Below, piece by piece: positions 44,730 through 54,546 of a DNA stretch of 64,000 bases (position 1 is its first letter; the number at the start of each line of letters is the position of its first letter). This stretch comes from CAYUFB01 sp964444125. Its GTDB lineage: Bacteria > Patescibacteriota > Dojkabacteria > B142 > JAFGMG01. The notes beneath the pieces are model-generated. The model saw only the letters and a list, made by a program, of their open reading frames with translations, did not search any database and was not told the origin of the DNA. The position numbers and the translations under genes are program-made. The stretch covers positions 1 to 64,000 of the forward strand of contig CAYUFB010000001.1 of the NCBI GenBank assembly GCA_964444125.1, given 5' to 3'.

Positions 44730-45353
44730 ATGGAAAAAAAATTCAAACGAATAATCAAAAAGAATCATAGACTTTTTCTTTGTATATTGCCTGATAAGCC
44801 AATTAGGGATTATGCACGTGATGTCCAAAGAACTATTTCCAGATATTCTTATAAACTTGAACTTATTAATTTGGAGCAGATCCACCTTACTCTGAAATTT
44901 TTGGGTAATAACGTCACAGATAGTTCTAGAGATCTCTTGATTGAGACACTTGATGAGAATGCGAAGTATTTGCCAAGGGTCGAATTTGAAACTGACAAGG
45001 TAGATTTTGGATTTTTCACTCAAAACAAACCAAACGTAGTCTATATATCTCTCAAAGAATCTCCTAGCTTAGAAAAAATAGTTAACGGATTGCAATTGAT
45101 CGTAAAAAGTTTGGATAGGGATGACATGATAAAAAAGAAAGATTTTGCGAAGTTCCTCTCGCATATCACAGTTGCTAGAGTCAAGACTGATATTAGCAAA
45201 AGTACAATTCACGATATAAATCAGAAAATTGTCGAATTCCCTACAAGAAATGAAAAGATGGTTGTGAAAAGGATAGCACTTATTGAAAGTGTCCTGACAA
45301 AAAAAGGCCCTGTATACAAAATAATTAAATATTTTGATTTACAGGGCCAATAA
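44730..45353 (+). CDS. thpR: RNA 2',3'-cyclic phosphodiesterase (LigT family)
   Basis: 207 residues of the 2H phosphoesterase superfamily. The two HxTx motifs are HLTLKFLG (about residue 51) and HITVARV (about residue 148). Bacterial ThpR hydrolyses 2',3'-cyclic phosphate RNA ends and can join tRNA halves in vitro. The C-terminus IALIESVLTKKGPVYKII is typical. The gene ends inside a long hairpin that also serves the convergent gene. Confidence 0.85.
   Translation: MEKKFKRIIKKNHRLFLCILPDKPIRDYARDVQRTISRYSYKLELINLEQIHLTLKFLGNNVTDSSRDLLIETLDENAKYLPRVEFETDKVDFGFFTQNKPNVVYISLKESPSLEKIVNGLQLIVKSLDRDDMIKKKDFAKFLSHITVARVKTDISKSTIHDINQKIVEFPTRNEKMVVKRIALIESVLTKKGPVYKIIKYFDLQGQ
45305..45347. terminator. 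Bidirectional hairpin between convergent genes
   Basis: GGCCCTGTA pairs with TACAGGGCC, enclosing CAAAATA/TATTTTG. It overlaps the end of the LigT gene and lies just downstream of the minus-strand secreted-protein gene, so it can terminate both. A/T-rich flanks act as T-runs in each direction. Confidence 0.6.
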
Positions 45354-45367
45354 ATCTAAAGCTTAGA

Positions 45368-46627
45368 TTACAAATCCGTCTTAAGAACTATACCTACACA
45401 TGCTCTAGCTTGTTTTTCGGTCAGCCCAGTTGGATGTGCAAAAACATCATTGCATGTGCTATGACTTGCTCGATTTGCATTAAATGTGAAATCGATAGAA
45501 TAACTTTGTCCTGGAGCAAGATCACCTAGTACTGTAGTGATATCTTCATTGGAAAGAATCATCATATAGTCTTGCACAGACGTATTAAGCGAATTGGTTA
45601 TGTTTAAATTGTTAACAGTTGGAGATGTCCCAAATGCTGATACAAATGTCAGATATCTGCTATCAAAACTGTCTCTAAATCTAATAGTAGTCAAGGTTGT
45701 ATCTCCAGTATTTTGTAATACGATTCTAAATCTGACTTGAGCTCCAATATCATAAGAACCAACTGCATTAGTTGCTACTTTTGTCAGAGTGTATCCTGGG
45801 TTTTCTACAACATCTTGTGTGCAGACAACTGTAGCAAGTGCTTTACATGCATCTTCTGGATAGAAGCTTGATGTGCCTGCTACTCTTGTTGTTGCATATA
45901 CACTATACGTACCAGCAGCAGCTGTTGTTACAACGCCACCATTTGATAGAACCTGATTGAAGCCAGGGCCCACTATTTGAAGTTGAGTATCACCAGCAAA
46001 TTCTCCTGTATGGTCATGAAATGCTCCAACTCTAAAACTTGTTCCACAATCAACACTCATATTTGGTTTCCATGGATCGCTGATATCCCTTTGAACTCGA
46101 GCTTGCGTACTTGAATATGGGCAAACTGCAGGATTCTCTGGAGGTTGCTGTGGTGGTTGTTCTGGTGGAGGTTGTTGTCCACAGACTGTCCAATCAGTCC
46201 AACCAAGTGTAATTGCACCTAAATCTCCGGCATATGGCACATGGCCAGGAGTATTTACATCAATTTGTACATATTTGCAATCTATACCTGCAAGTATGCT
46301 ATCTAAGGATACGCTTTCTCCATTGGCCATATCTTTGACTTTGATAGGATTAGGAGAGATGCATATTTTGCCACCTTTTGAGTGTTGTCCCCATTCCTCA
46401 CAAATATGAAGATACAGGTCGCAACCATTTGCATTGTTACATTCACAGTGGTCCTCATAACATCCAGGATATGATGCATTTCTGGTCCAGCCAGTAGCTG
46501 CATCGACATTATTATCTTTCTGTACTAGACCAATAGAGACATAAGCGGATATTGCTAATATCAATATTGTGTATACAGTCAGTATTTTTTTGATACTGAT
46601 ATTTTGTAAGATTTTTCGTTTAAACAT
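45368..46627 (-). CDS. Secreted Cys-rich surface protein with DUF11-like domain
   Basis: 419 residues. A signal/anchor (ILTVYTILILAISAYVSIGLV) precedes a Cys-rich region (YPGCYEDHCECNNANGCDLYLHICEEWGQ), a proline-rich spacer (PPPEQPPQQPPENP) and beta domains. The last domain, YTLTKVATNAVGSYDIGAQVRFRIVLQNTGDTTLTTIRFRDSFDSRYLTFV, matches the DUF11/conserved-repeat type of surface proteins. There is no LPxTG signal. It is transcribed away from the sortase gene. Role: surface structure or adhesion, inferred. Confidence 0.7.
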   Translation of the reverse strand: MFKRKILQNISIKKILTVYTILILAISAYVSIGLVQKDNNVDAATGWTRNASYPGCYEDHCECNNANGCDLYLHICEEWGQHSKGGKICISPNPIKVKDMANGESVSLDSILAGIDCKYVQIDVNTPGHVPYAGDLGAITLGWTDWTVCGQQPPPEQPPQQPPENPAVCPYSSTQARVQRDISDPWKPNMSVDCGTSFRVGAFHDHTGEFAGDTQLQIVGPGFNQVLSNGGVVTTAAAGTYSVYATTRVAGTSSFYPEDACKALATVVCTQDVVENPGYTLTKVATNAVGSYDIGAQVRFRIVLQNTGDTTLTTIRFRDSFDSRYLTFVSAFGTSPTVNNLNITNSLNTSVQDYMMILSNEDITTVLGDLAPGQSYSIDFTFNANRASHSTCNDVFAHPTGLTEKQARACVGIVLKTDL

Positions 46628-46722
46628 TTAGATATATGTAAAATATAATATCTATATGAGTTGATTATATCAGGATCGCCGTCAAAAAAGCAACCTATAG
46701 TGTGTATAGAAAATGCTATTTA

Positions 46723-46731
46723 TGGTATAAT
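46723..46731 (+). promoter_or_regulatory. Extended -10 promoter of the sortase gene
   Basis: TGGTATAAT is an extended -10 (TGn-TATAAT) with no matching -35. The start site would be near 46738, giving a 75-base leader that contains hairpin TTTGC...GCAAA. Confidence 0.5.
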
Positions 46732-46813
46732 TTGCAAGCTAATTCGCAAAAACAGGTATGTCCTATAGTCGTTTAATTAGCGATAGTTAATTGTATTTAT
46801 AATAACTAAAACG

Positions 46814-47551
46814 ATGTTAGGCGGAAATCGTGGCATAGCTCTTACAATTATTCTAGTCGTAATTATATGCATAGCTGCATTGGTGGCTGTTTTGTATTCG
46901 TTGCTTATGGCTATAAGGGATGTTGAATTTGGTCAAATGACAGCCTTGCAACCTGATAGAAAAGTTACATTTATTGAAAGAGGTACAAATTTCAATTTTG
47001 CCATACCTGAAGAAAAGGAAGCAGTCCAAGAAAAGGAAAATGACAAACAACCTGAAGTAGCAGGTTTAGAGGCCGAAAAAATTGAAGAATCAAAAAAGAT
47101 TTATAACTTCAATTTTGTAATCCCTCCAAAACCTGCAAATCCATCCATGACATCAATAGTAATTCCAGAAATTAATTATAACTCTCCTGTTATCTTATCT
47201 GATGATGGAGATAGTGCGATAGATTATGGAGCATGGTTTTATCCTGAAAGTGCTCACCCATATGACGGAGAGTCAATTTTCCTTTGTCACAGAAGATATT
47301 TCAAAGCAAATGATCCAAAATCATGCTGGAATTTGGATAAAGTCTCAAAGGGAGCAAATCTATATATAAACTTCTCAGATGGAACACAAAAATCATATAA
47401 AGTAAGCTCAATGTCAGTCCATCCTGGAACTGATTTAAATATCTATAGAACAAGCGGTGATAATAGAATCAAACTGATTTCTTGTGCCAAAGAAGACGGC
47501 AGGATAGGATCTGCAAGCCATAGAATTGTTCTTGTCGCAGAAGAAATCTAA
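46814..47551 (+). CDS. Sortase
   Basis: 245 residues. An N-terminal helix (IALTIILVVIICIAALVAVLY), a linker of about 75 residues, then the sortase barrel. Catalytic His159 (FLCHRRYF), Cys224 (KLISCAKE) and Arg237 (SHRIVLVA). The TLxTC consensus is KLISC. Sortases cleave a sorting signal and attach proteins to the envelope. No LPxTG-type substrate is apparent in the window, so its partners are elsewhere or use another signal. Confidence 0.85.
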   Translation: MLGGNRGIALTIILVVIICIAALVAVLYSLLMAIRDVEFGQMTALQPDRKVTFIERGTNFNFAIPEEKEAVQEKENDKQPEVAGLEAEKIEESKKIYNFNFVIPPKPANPSMTSIVIPEINYNSPVILSDDGDSAIDYGAWFYPESAHPYDGESIFLCHRRYFKANDPKSCWNLDKVSKGANLYINFSDGTQKSYKVSSMSVHPGTDLNIYRTSGDNRIKLISCAKEDGRIGSASHRIVLVAEEI

Positions 47552-47558
47552 TATTGAT

Positions 47559-47737
47559 GCGAATGGCGGAATACGGATTGCGGATTGCGAATAACGAAAA
47601 GCGAATGGCGTAATGAGGAATATGTAGAACGCATAGCAAAATTGTATAATATCCGTAATTAGAATTTCGTGATCTGCAATCAAGTCTTATAATACTGAAA
47701 ACTGGATACTGAATACTGAAAGCTGACTACTGATACT
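47559..47737. repeat. Intergenic short-repeat tract
   Basis: GCGAATGGCG occurs at 47559 and 47601 with CGGATTG twice between, then after a gap CTGAAAACTGGATACTGAATACTGAAAGCTGA-like units (47694-47737). It fills most of the 255-base gap before gltX. No ORF. Confidence 0.55.
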
Positions 47738-47772
47738 CATTAAATTGCTAAAAGATTCGTTGCATAATATAA

Positions 47773-47802
47773 TTGACGTGTAATTTGGTTTATTATTATA
47801 TT
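47773..47802 (+). promoter_or_regulatory. Predicted promoter of gltX
   Basis: TTGACG (47773-47778), then TATTAT at 47794 or TATATT at 47797. Either -10 puts the start at or beside ATG 47807, so a leaderless transcript is likely. Confidence 0.5.
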
Positions 47803-47806
47803 ATAA

Positions 47807-49294
47807 ATGGAGGTTAGAACTCGTATTGCTCCAAGTCCAACAGGTTTTGTACACATAGGAACTATTCATAATGCGCTATTTGCTCACGCACTTGCAAGGC
47901 ATCACGGGGGTAAATTTATCCTTCGAGTAGAAGATACTGATTTGAAAAGATTTGTAGAAGGTGCTAAAGAACAATTATATGATGTTTTAGATGAGTTCGG
48001 CCTGACTCCAGATGAAGGTCCGATCCAGGGCGGTCCTTATGCTCCATATATACAATCGGAGAGAATGAAAACAGGAATATATCTTCAAAAAGCTGAAGAA
48101 CTAATTTCAAAAGGGCATGCCTATTATTGTTTTATGACAGAAAAGGAGTTGGCCGATATGAAGGGAGATAAGGAATATCAAGCAAAAGCTTTCAGGTCTA
48201 TTTATAGAGATATGCCAATAGAAGAAGCGAAAACAAGGATCTCTAATGGTGAGAAATACGTAATTAGACTTAAGGTCCCGGATAATGAAATCATTGAGGT
48301 TGATGATGCTATACTAGGCAAGGTTTCTTGGAAGAGTGAGGATATTGACGATCAAGTTTTGATCAAATCTGATGGCTATCCTACATATCATTTGGCAGTA
48401 GTTGTAGATGATCATGAAATGGCGATAACTCATATTACAAGAGCATACGAATGGCTCCCAAGTACCCCTAAACAGGTTTTGTTGTACAAGTACTTAGGGT
48501 TCAAATTACCAGTTTTCGCGCATAGTTCATTGATACTTGATCCTGATGGTGGCAAATTATCCAAAAGAAAAGGAACAGTATCTGCAAGACAATTTTTGGA
48601 AGATGGATATCTTGTTGATGCAATAAAGAATTTTCTTATGCTTCTTGGTTGGGCTCCACCAATAGAAAGAGTACATGGTCAGAAAGAAAGAGAAATTTTT
48701 TCTCAAGAAGATTTGATCAAACTGTATGAGTTGAGAGACAGACAAAAAAGCAATGGAGTATTTAATAGAGAAAAATTAATATGGTTCAATCAGCAATATA
48801 TCAAGACAGTCCCAAACCTTGATGAAATATTTATCAAATGGCTTCAAAAATACAAGGAATCTGATGAATTGATTTCAAGAATACTAGATGATAAGGAAAT
48901 AAATTTGAAACTGGATTTAATCAAAGATAGGGCCAAGACCTTAGTTGAGATGATTGATATGTTGAAATTTTTTTATATCGCACCAGAACATATTGATCTT
49001 GATATAAAACAAATTAGATCATTTAAGAAAGATCTAAAAAATATATTAAGTGATACTGTTAGTGTTATTTCAAAGCTTGATGAGGACAGCAGGAAGTGGC
49101 AAAACGATATTTGGGCAAATAGTATGAAAGAAATATCAAATAAATATGATTTGAAGACTGGTGATTCATTCATGGTCTTAAGACTTGCTGTAGTAGGCGA
49201 ACCTGTATCCCCACCATTATTTGAAGCAATTGGGATAATTGGAAAAGAGGAGATACTAAATAGACTCAATAAACTAATAAAAGATATTAAATAG
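47807..49294 (+). CDS. gltX: Glutamate-tRNA ligase
   Basis: 495 residues, class I. HIGH-type motif APSPTGFVHIGTIHNALFA; FILRVEDTD; KMSKS counterpart DGGKLSKRKG; YHLAVVVDDHEMAITHITRAYEWLPSTPKQ. It charges tRNA-Glu with glutamate; in bacteria lacking GlnRS it also charges tRNA-Gln, but that cannot be decided here. The C-terminal helical anticodon domain is present. Confidence 0.95.
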   Translation: MEVRTRIAPSPTGFVHIGTIHNALFAHALARHHGGKFILRVEDTDLKRFVEGAKEQLYDVLDEFGLTPDEGPIQGGPYAPYIQSERMKTGIYLQKAEELISKGHAYYCFMTEKELADMKGDKEYQAKAFRSIYRDMPIEEAKTRISNGEKYVIRLKVPDNEIIEVDDAILGKVSWKSEDIDDQVLIKSDGYPTYHLAVVVDDHEMAITHITRAYEWLPSTPKQVLLYKYLGFKLPVFAHSSLILDPDGGKLSKRKGTVSARQFLEDGYLVDAIKNFLMLLGWAPPIERVHGQKEREIFSQEDLIKLYELRDRQKSNGVFNREKLIWFNQQYIKTVPNLDEIFIKWLQKYKESDELISRILDDKEINLKLDLIKDRAKTLVEMIDMLKFFYIAPEHIDLDIKQIRSFKKDLKNILSDTVSVISKLDEDSRKWQNDIWANSMKEISNKYDLKTGDSFMVLRLAVVGEPVSPPLFEAIGIIGKEEILNRLNKLIKDIK

Positions 49295-50950
49295 ATGCAC
49301 AAATACTGCCTTTTGCTTGCAACAATAGTTTTTTTTGGATTTGGGAGTGTATCTTTTGCCCAAAATATAGGTCAACTTGATGTTGATAGGAAATTTGATC
49401 TTGATAGATCAGAGGTTGATTATAAGATAATTATAAAAAACAATTCATCAGATGAGCTTATTCGAGGATTCTCAATCATTATTCCGCACAAAAACTATCA
49501 ACTAATATCTTCTAGAGGAGCGAAGTTTCAAAAAGAAGTAAATACAAATGATCTAAAAATCAGTTTCGGAGAGGATGTATTGCGACCTGGATTTTCTAGA
49601 GAGATTGGATTTCTTGTCCACATTCCAAATCTTGTTGAAGAAAAAGGAGGATTGTATACACTTGAAATTTCGAATTTTTCGAGCAATATGCCCATAGGCC
49701 AAGTACATACTAGGATAAACTATTCAACAACTGATTTCCCTCCAATTGTTTATTCATCCAGAAATATAGAGGAAAATCCCGGCACAATTTTATTTTTAGA
49801 AAACAAGGCAATTTGTGTTTCTTGGGGGGAAGAATACTATGCGAACTTTTTATTAAAAATTTCAAACATTAGTGACCAGACAGCTCTGATTCCTATCTTA
49901 TCAGACTTGCCGGGGCAGGAAGTAGAATATCTAAACAGTCCTTCAGATGAGCAATTGCTTTTTGACAAAGATTCCAATGCATATCTACTCTCTACGCAAG
50001 ATAATCTTTCTCTGAAAGGATCGTTGCGATTAACACCAGTCACGAATAAGCAAATATCTAACGCATTGATCAAAAAGAATTATGAGTTTCCTGTTATAGA
50101 AGGTGATACTAATCATGAAAAGGTAAAAAGTGTATCAGAATATTTAGAAAAAAACTTCAATATCGAGATGTTCCAAAGTCTTGATAAAAGATTTAATACG
50201 ATAAATGATCATGATCTGGCAATAAATCTATATACATATTACTGGTTAAATTCTCTTGATATCAAAGCTCAATTAGTTTTTGGAAAAAATATCCAAGATT
50301 CAAGTTCATCATATTGGATATTATGGCAAGATGGAGATACCACTAAGGCATTAGATCCAATATTATATTTTTCGGATCAATTGGATGTTGTAGATTGGGT
50401 CCCACCCGATAGAGTCATATTATTTTCGCTAGTAGAAGATGGCAATGAATTACTTGATGAATTTATTGAGTTGTCCAGTAAGGATTTTTATTGGTACTTT
50501 GGATTTGAGAACACTGTGATAGATGATAATAATGAAACTGCAAATATTCATGTGATATTTCCCGAACAATACAGATTTGAACTCGATACTATCGCAAATA
50601 TCAATATCCAAAATGTAACTAACAAATTGCTTGAGATCAAGAATATATCAAGTCGCGGGCAGAATTTGATTCCAGAGGCTAAATTCCATCAAGGATTGCT
50701 TCCTTATCAATACAAGGTTCTCAAAGTAACTCAACCACGTGGATTGCTTGGGATATTTAACAAGAAATCAAAAATGGAAATAGATGTGATTTATAGACTT
50801 GGAAATCTCGAAGAAACAAATACATTTAGTAACGATATTGTTTTTGCAAATCCTGAAATTTCAAGAAGATTTGTGTTATTAGATATTTTTATATCTGTTA
50901 TAGTGTTTGTAGTAATAATAATTAGTAAGAAAATTCTATCTATTTGGTAG
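49295..50950 (+). CDS. Secreted protein with degenerate transglutaminase-like domain
   Basis: 551 residues. A signal peptide (YCLLLATIVFFGFGSVSFAQ) precedes beta-rich domains, then at about 270-370 a transglutaminase-like region: VSEYLEKNFNIEMF, NDHDLAINLYTYYWLNSLDIKAQLVFG, YWILWQDGDTTKALDPILYF. The catalytic Cys and His are not in their usual positions; only the DP of LDPI remains. One helix follows at the C-terminus (FISVIVFVVIIISKKIL). It starts directly after the gltX stop. Probably a non-enzymatic surface protein. Confidence 0.55.
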   Translation: MHKYCLLLATIVFFGFGSVSFAQNIGQLDVDRKFDLDRSEVDYKIIIKNNSSDELIRGFSIIIPHKNYQLISSRGAKFQKEVNTNDLKISFGEDVLRPGFSREIGFLVHIPNLVEEKGGLYTLEISNFSSNMPIGQVHTRINYSTTDFPPIVYSSRNIEENPGTILFLENKAICVSWGEEYYANFLLKISNISDQTALIPILSDLPGQEVEYLNSPSDEQLLFDKDSNAYLLSTQDNLSLKGSLRLTPVTNKQISNALIKKNYEFPVIEGDTNHEKVKSVSEYLEKNFNIEMFQSLDKRFNTINDHDLAINLYTYYWLNSLDIKAQLVFGKNIQDSSSSYWILWQDGDTTKALDPILYFSDQLDVVDWVPPDRVILFSLVEDGNELLDEFIELSSKDFYWYFGFENTVIDDNNETANIHVIFPEQYRFELDTIANINIQNVTNKLLEIKNISSRGQNLIPEAKFHQGLLPYQYKVLKVTQPRGLLGIFNKKSKMEIDVIYRLGNLEETNTFSNDIVFANPEISRRFVLLDIFISVIVFVVIIISKKILSIW

Positions 50951-51006
50951 TCATCTCGACTAAGATCAAGATATAAGGTAGAATTATATTAGGTTATAAC
51001 CTGCCC

Positions 51007-53076
51007 ATGAAAAAAGAAGAAATTGCCAAAATATTTGACTTGTCATTGGTATCAAGTGATGCGTATGATTATATAGGGCTTGCCGGACAAGATTATCTCA
51101 AACTTCAAGAAGCGAATATTCCATTACCACAAGGTTTCATACTTACTACGAAAGTTTTCGATGATTTTTTGATACTAAATGACTTGGTTGGATATATTAC
51201 AGAAAGATTGAGTGAGATCCAGATAAAATCTTCATTGATTGAACGCAATTCCAAAGCTATCAGATCCAAAATCATGGAGGGTAAGATGCCTGATTATCTC
51301 GAAAATTCAGTCCCAGGTTATTTAAAAAAGTTTTCTGGGTTAAGTAAAGTATCAGTGGACATGCAGGCTTGCTTATTCAATGAAGATCTCGAAAAATCTT
51401 TAGAAGATGAGGTAGTGTACTTAAGCGGAGTATCTGATATTGATAATATCTATCAAAATATCAGGCTATTATGGTCAAAACTCTTTGAAGTAAGTAGTCT
51501 AAAGAAAAGAGAAATCGCTAAATACGAAGGGCCTTTGTCTATGGCAATCATGATTTTCAAATCCCCGATTGTAGAAATTTCTGGCAAGGCTTCTTCAAAT
51601 TCATTAGGTAGAGAGAAACTGGTTGAACTTGAAGCAGTTATGGGAGATATCGAGTTGCTAAAAAAGGATCAGTTTAATGGAGATAGGTATGTAGTAGATA
51701 CACAAGTACCAGCAGTTGTCGAAAAAAATATTGTCGAACAGAAAAAAATGTATGTCACAAGTTTTGGTTCAAAGGGATTGAAAAAAGAAAAACTCACAAT
51801 CTCCAAGCCATGGCGCAAAAACCCAAAGATGTCTGATTCACAGGCTACATTTATGGGTCTGATCACATGCAGTATCAAAGAATTATTTCAAACTGATATC
51901 GAAATAGAATTTGGAATTGAAATGGGTAAGCCAGTTGTTACTTATATCAAAAAGGTTGGTAATTCGGTCTCAGCTTCTAGACAAGAAAAAGAGGCATCAA
52001 AGGGGACATCTCATTTTGAAATATTAAAAAACAAAATAGGTAATCTAGAAAATCTAAATAATGATCCAGCAGAAGAGAAAGAAGTCATAAAAAATAAAAC
52101 TGTTGATTTTGACAAACCAATTGTCCAAGCACAAGTAGTTCCAGAAATTCCTACTTCTTTGCCCAAAAAATCGATCAAGCCAATGAGCGAATATGTAGAT
52201 GAGGTTAAACAAGAAATCAAACCATTAAGAAAAAAGATCGATGCAAACAAAATTAAAGTTGAGGAAGAGATCAATACAGGCATAGATGTATTTGTTTCAG
52301 ATTATGAAGCTGAGGCGAATATTAAGTATTCCAAAAATATCGCAGGGTATGTAAGTCTATCTGGTGATGATTTTATTGCTATAAATAATAGAGCATTGTC
52401 AGATTTGGCAAAAAATCCAAAGGATTTTGTAACAAATCTGGTTGATTATCTGATCGCAAATTTAGAAAATACAGCTGAACCTGCTATATATGAATTTATT
52501 TCAAATGCTTATCTTCAAGATGGTCCTGGAATGGGTGCGTATAAGATCATAAAAGATAGCACGATTTTTCAATACGAATTGGAGGCTATTAGAAAAGTCA
52601 GAAATTCCATGCAGAAAAAAAATCTTTGGGTAAGCGTTCCATATATCAGAAGCACAGCAGAATTTTTGGAAGTGAAGAAAATTATTTCGATAAACAGACT
52701 AAGAAGATCTCCAACTTTTAGAGTTTATGCAAGTATAGACAATGCTTCAAGTGCATTGATTATTGAAGACTTGATAGAAGCTATGGCAGATGGATTTGTC
52801 TTTAATCTTGATAATATGTACAAAAATATATTAGGAGGCTTTGATGAAGGAAATTTGCCTCTTGATGGGATGAAGAAATTACTAACTAGCAGTTTGAAGA
52901 TTGTCAATCAGTACAAATCTAAATCAATAGCAAAAGCTTTAGATACAAAGAGATACTTTAATATCCAGGAATTAATCGAGTTTGGATTTACTGCTATTAG
53001 TGCACCATTAAGTCAAGTAATTGAATACAAAAAGGAAATTCAAAAGTTAGAAACCAACAAATTAAAGCGTAAGTAA
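51007..53076 (+). CDS. PEP-synthase-like pseudoenzyme
   Basis: 689 residues. The N-terminus GLAGQDYLKLQEANIPLPQGFILTTKVFDDFL matches the start of the ATP-grasp domain of PEP synthase/PPDK (GGKGxxLxxLxxxGxPVPPGF). The C-terminal 200 residues match the PEP-binding barrel: IYEFISNAYLQDGPGMGAYKIIKD, FQYELEAIRKVRN, LWVSVPYIRSTAEFLEVKK. The phospho-His swivelling domain is absent, replaced by a Lys-rich linker. The barrel motif GSNDLTQ is lost (FNLDNMYKN). Catalysis is unlikely. Its end overlaps the convergent gene by 15 bases. Confidence 0.6.
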   Translation: MKKEEIAKIFDLSLVSSDAYDYIGLAGQDYLKLQEANIPLPQGFILTTKVFDDFLILNDLVGYITERLSEIQIKSSLIERNSKAIRSKIMEGKMPDYLENSVPGYLKKFSGLSKVSVDMQACLFNEDLEKSLEDEVVYLSGVSDIDNIYQNIRLLWSKLFEVSSLKKREIAKYEGPLSMAIMIFKSPIVEISGKASSNSLGREKLVELEAVMGDIELLKKDQFNGDRYVVDTQVPAVVEKNIVEQKKMYVTSFGSKGLKKEKLTISKPWRKNPKMSDSQATFMGLITCSIKELFQTDIEIEFGIEMGKPVVTYIKKVGNSVSASRQEKEASKGTSHFEILKNKIGNLENLNNDPAEEKEVIKNKTVDFDKPIVQAQVVPEIPTSLPKKSIKPMSEYVDEVKQEIKPLRKKIDANKIKVEEEINTGIDVFVSDYEAEANIKYSKNIAGYVSLSGDDFIAINNRALSDLAKNPKDFVTNLVDYLIANLENTAEPAIYEFISNAYLQDGPGMGAYKIIKDSTIFQYELEAIRKVRNSMQKKNLWVSVPYIRSTAEFLEVKKIISINRLRRSPTFRVYASIDNASSALIIEDLIEAMADGFVFNLDNMYKNILGGFDEGNLPLDGMKKLLTSSLKIVNQYKSKSIAKALDTKRYFNIQELIEFGFTAISAPLSQVIEYKKEIQKLETNKLKRK

Positions 53077-54498
53077 CTCTTTCATTGATGGTGTATTATC
53101 CTGTCTTCCTGCAATTAGCTTTTTAAGAAGTATATAATTTTTGACAATTGTATCTTTGTCTTTTGCTTCAAGATTGAGCCTGATAAGTGGTTGTGTGTTG
53201 GATCCTCTTAAGTTAAATCTCCAGGTTGGAAGTTCAATGCTTATGCCGTCAATTTTGGTAATAATTGCTTCAGGGTAATTTGTTTTGAAGTATTCTTCTA
53301 TTTGCAAGTAAGTCGCATTTGGATCATCTACTTCGAAATTCACTTCCCCAGAATTAGGATAGGTTGAATAATAATAATCAAGCGTCTCATCGAAATCTAA
53401 GCCATTTGATAGCATCTTGAGAATCAAAGCAATTGTGATCATTCCACTATCTGCATTGAAAAAGTCCCGGTAATAAAAATGGCAACTTGCCTCTGCTCCA
53501 AATATCGCATTGCTTTCCTTCATGTGATGCTTGAAAAAAGAATGCCCTGCCTTGATCATGACAGTTTTGCCCCCTGCCTTTTGTACTTCATTAGTTACAG
53601 GCCAGGTGATTCTTGGATCTTGAATTATGTTTGCCCCTGGATTGTCTTTTAAAAAATGCGTAGCGTATATCGCACCTGTGTAGATTCCCGAAGGATTTCT
53701 GCCTTTATTGTCTACAAAAAATACCCGGTCCGCGTCTCCATCTATGGCAATTCCTATATCTGCTTGACTTGATACAGTTTCTTTTTTTATTTGTGCAATA
53801 TTTTCTTCCTCCATTGGATTTGGGACATGATTAGGGAATGCATCGTCAGGCTCGAAAAACATCTTTTTGACCTCCAGATTTAGATCACCAAATACATAGT
53901 CAAATATTTTGCCACCAATGCCATTGCCAGCATCTACAACTATTTTTAAAGGTTTTATCTCTGTATCACCAAGAAATGAAAGCACCTTTGCCTTAAATTC
54001 TGGATAAATATCTATTTTTGTTACTTTTCCTTGCCTGTTTTGATCAAGCTCAAAAGAATTATCTAACATCAATTTCTTGATCTCAGGGAGCCCATAATCT
54101 CCACTTAATGGTGAAGCACCAGATCCTACCATTTTGCAACCATTCCAGCCTGAAGGATTATGCGATGCAGTAATTGTAACTCCACCATCGATTGATTTAT
54201 CAGATCCGACAGCGTAGTAGAGCATTTCGGTAGCGATTTCTCCAATATCAATGACGTCTGCTCCCTGAGATGTAGCACCTTTGATAAATGCTTGCTTGTA
54301 TTTTTCACCACTTTTTCTGATATCTCTCCCGATTACAATTTTTTTGGCATTTAAGAATGTCACAAATGCCATACCTAGGGTTTCGTAAAATACTTCGTCT
54401 AGTTCTTCCGGGTCTCTACCTCTGATATCATACGCATGAAATACTGAGTCTAGATTCGACTTGCTTAAAGTTGAGGGTGTTGTGTAAGAATTACTCAT
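53062..54498 (-). CDS. manB: Phosphomannomutase/phosphoglucomutase
   Basis: About 478 residues from ATG 54498 (MSNSYTTPS); TTG 54504 is an alternative. Catalytic phosphoserine loop TITASHNPSGWNGCKM; metal loop IDGDADR; sugar-binding GAEASCHFYYRDFF; phosphate-binding end FNLRGSNTQPLIRLNLEA. It interconverts hexose 1- and 6-phosphates for envelope polysaccharides. The gene symbol is by family only; specificity for mannose or glucose is not determined. Confidence 0.9.
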   Translation of the reverse strand: MSNSYTTPSTLSKSNLDSVFHAYDIRGRDPEELDEVFYETLGMAFVTFLNAKKIVIGRDIRKSGEKYKQAFIKGATSQGADVIDIGEIATEMLYYAVGSDKSIDGGVTITASHNPSGWNGCKMVGSGASPLSGDYGLPEIKKLMLDNSFELDQNRQGKVTKIDIYPEFKAKVLSFLGDTEIKPLKIVVDAGNGIGGKIFDYVFGDLNLEVKKMFFEPDDAFPNHVPNPMEEENIAQIKKETVSSQADIGIAIDGDADRVFFVDNKGRNPSGIYTGAIYATHFLKDNPGANIIQDPRITWPVTNEVQKAGGKTVMIKAGHSFFKHHMKESNAIFGAEASCHFYYRDFFNADSGMITIALILKMLSNGLDFDETLDYYYSTYPNSGEVNFEVDDPNATYLQIEEYFKTNYPEAIITKIDGISIELPTWRFNLRGSNTQPLIRLNLEAKDKDTIVKNYILLKKLIAGRQDNTPSMKELLTL

Positions 54499-54546
54499 GA
54501 GCAAAAAAAGAATAAAAATTTGAAGGTTAATTATTGTGATCCAAGG

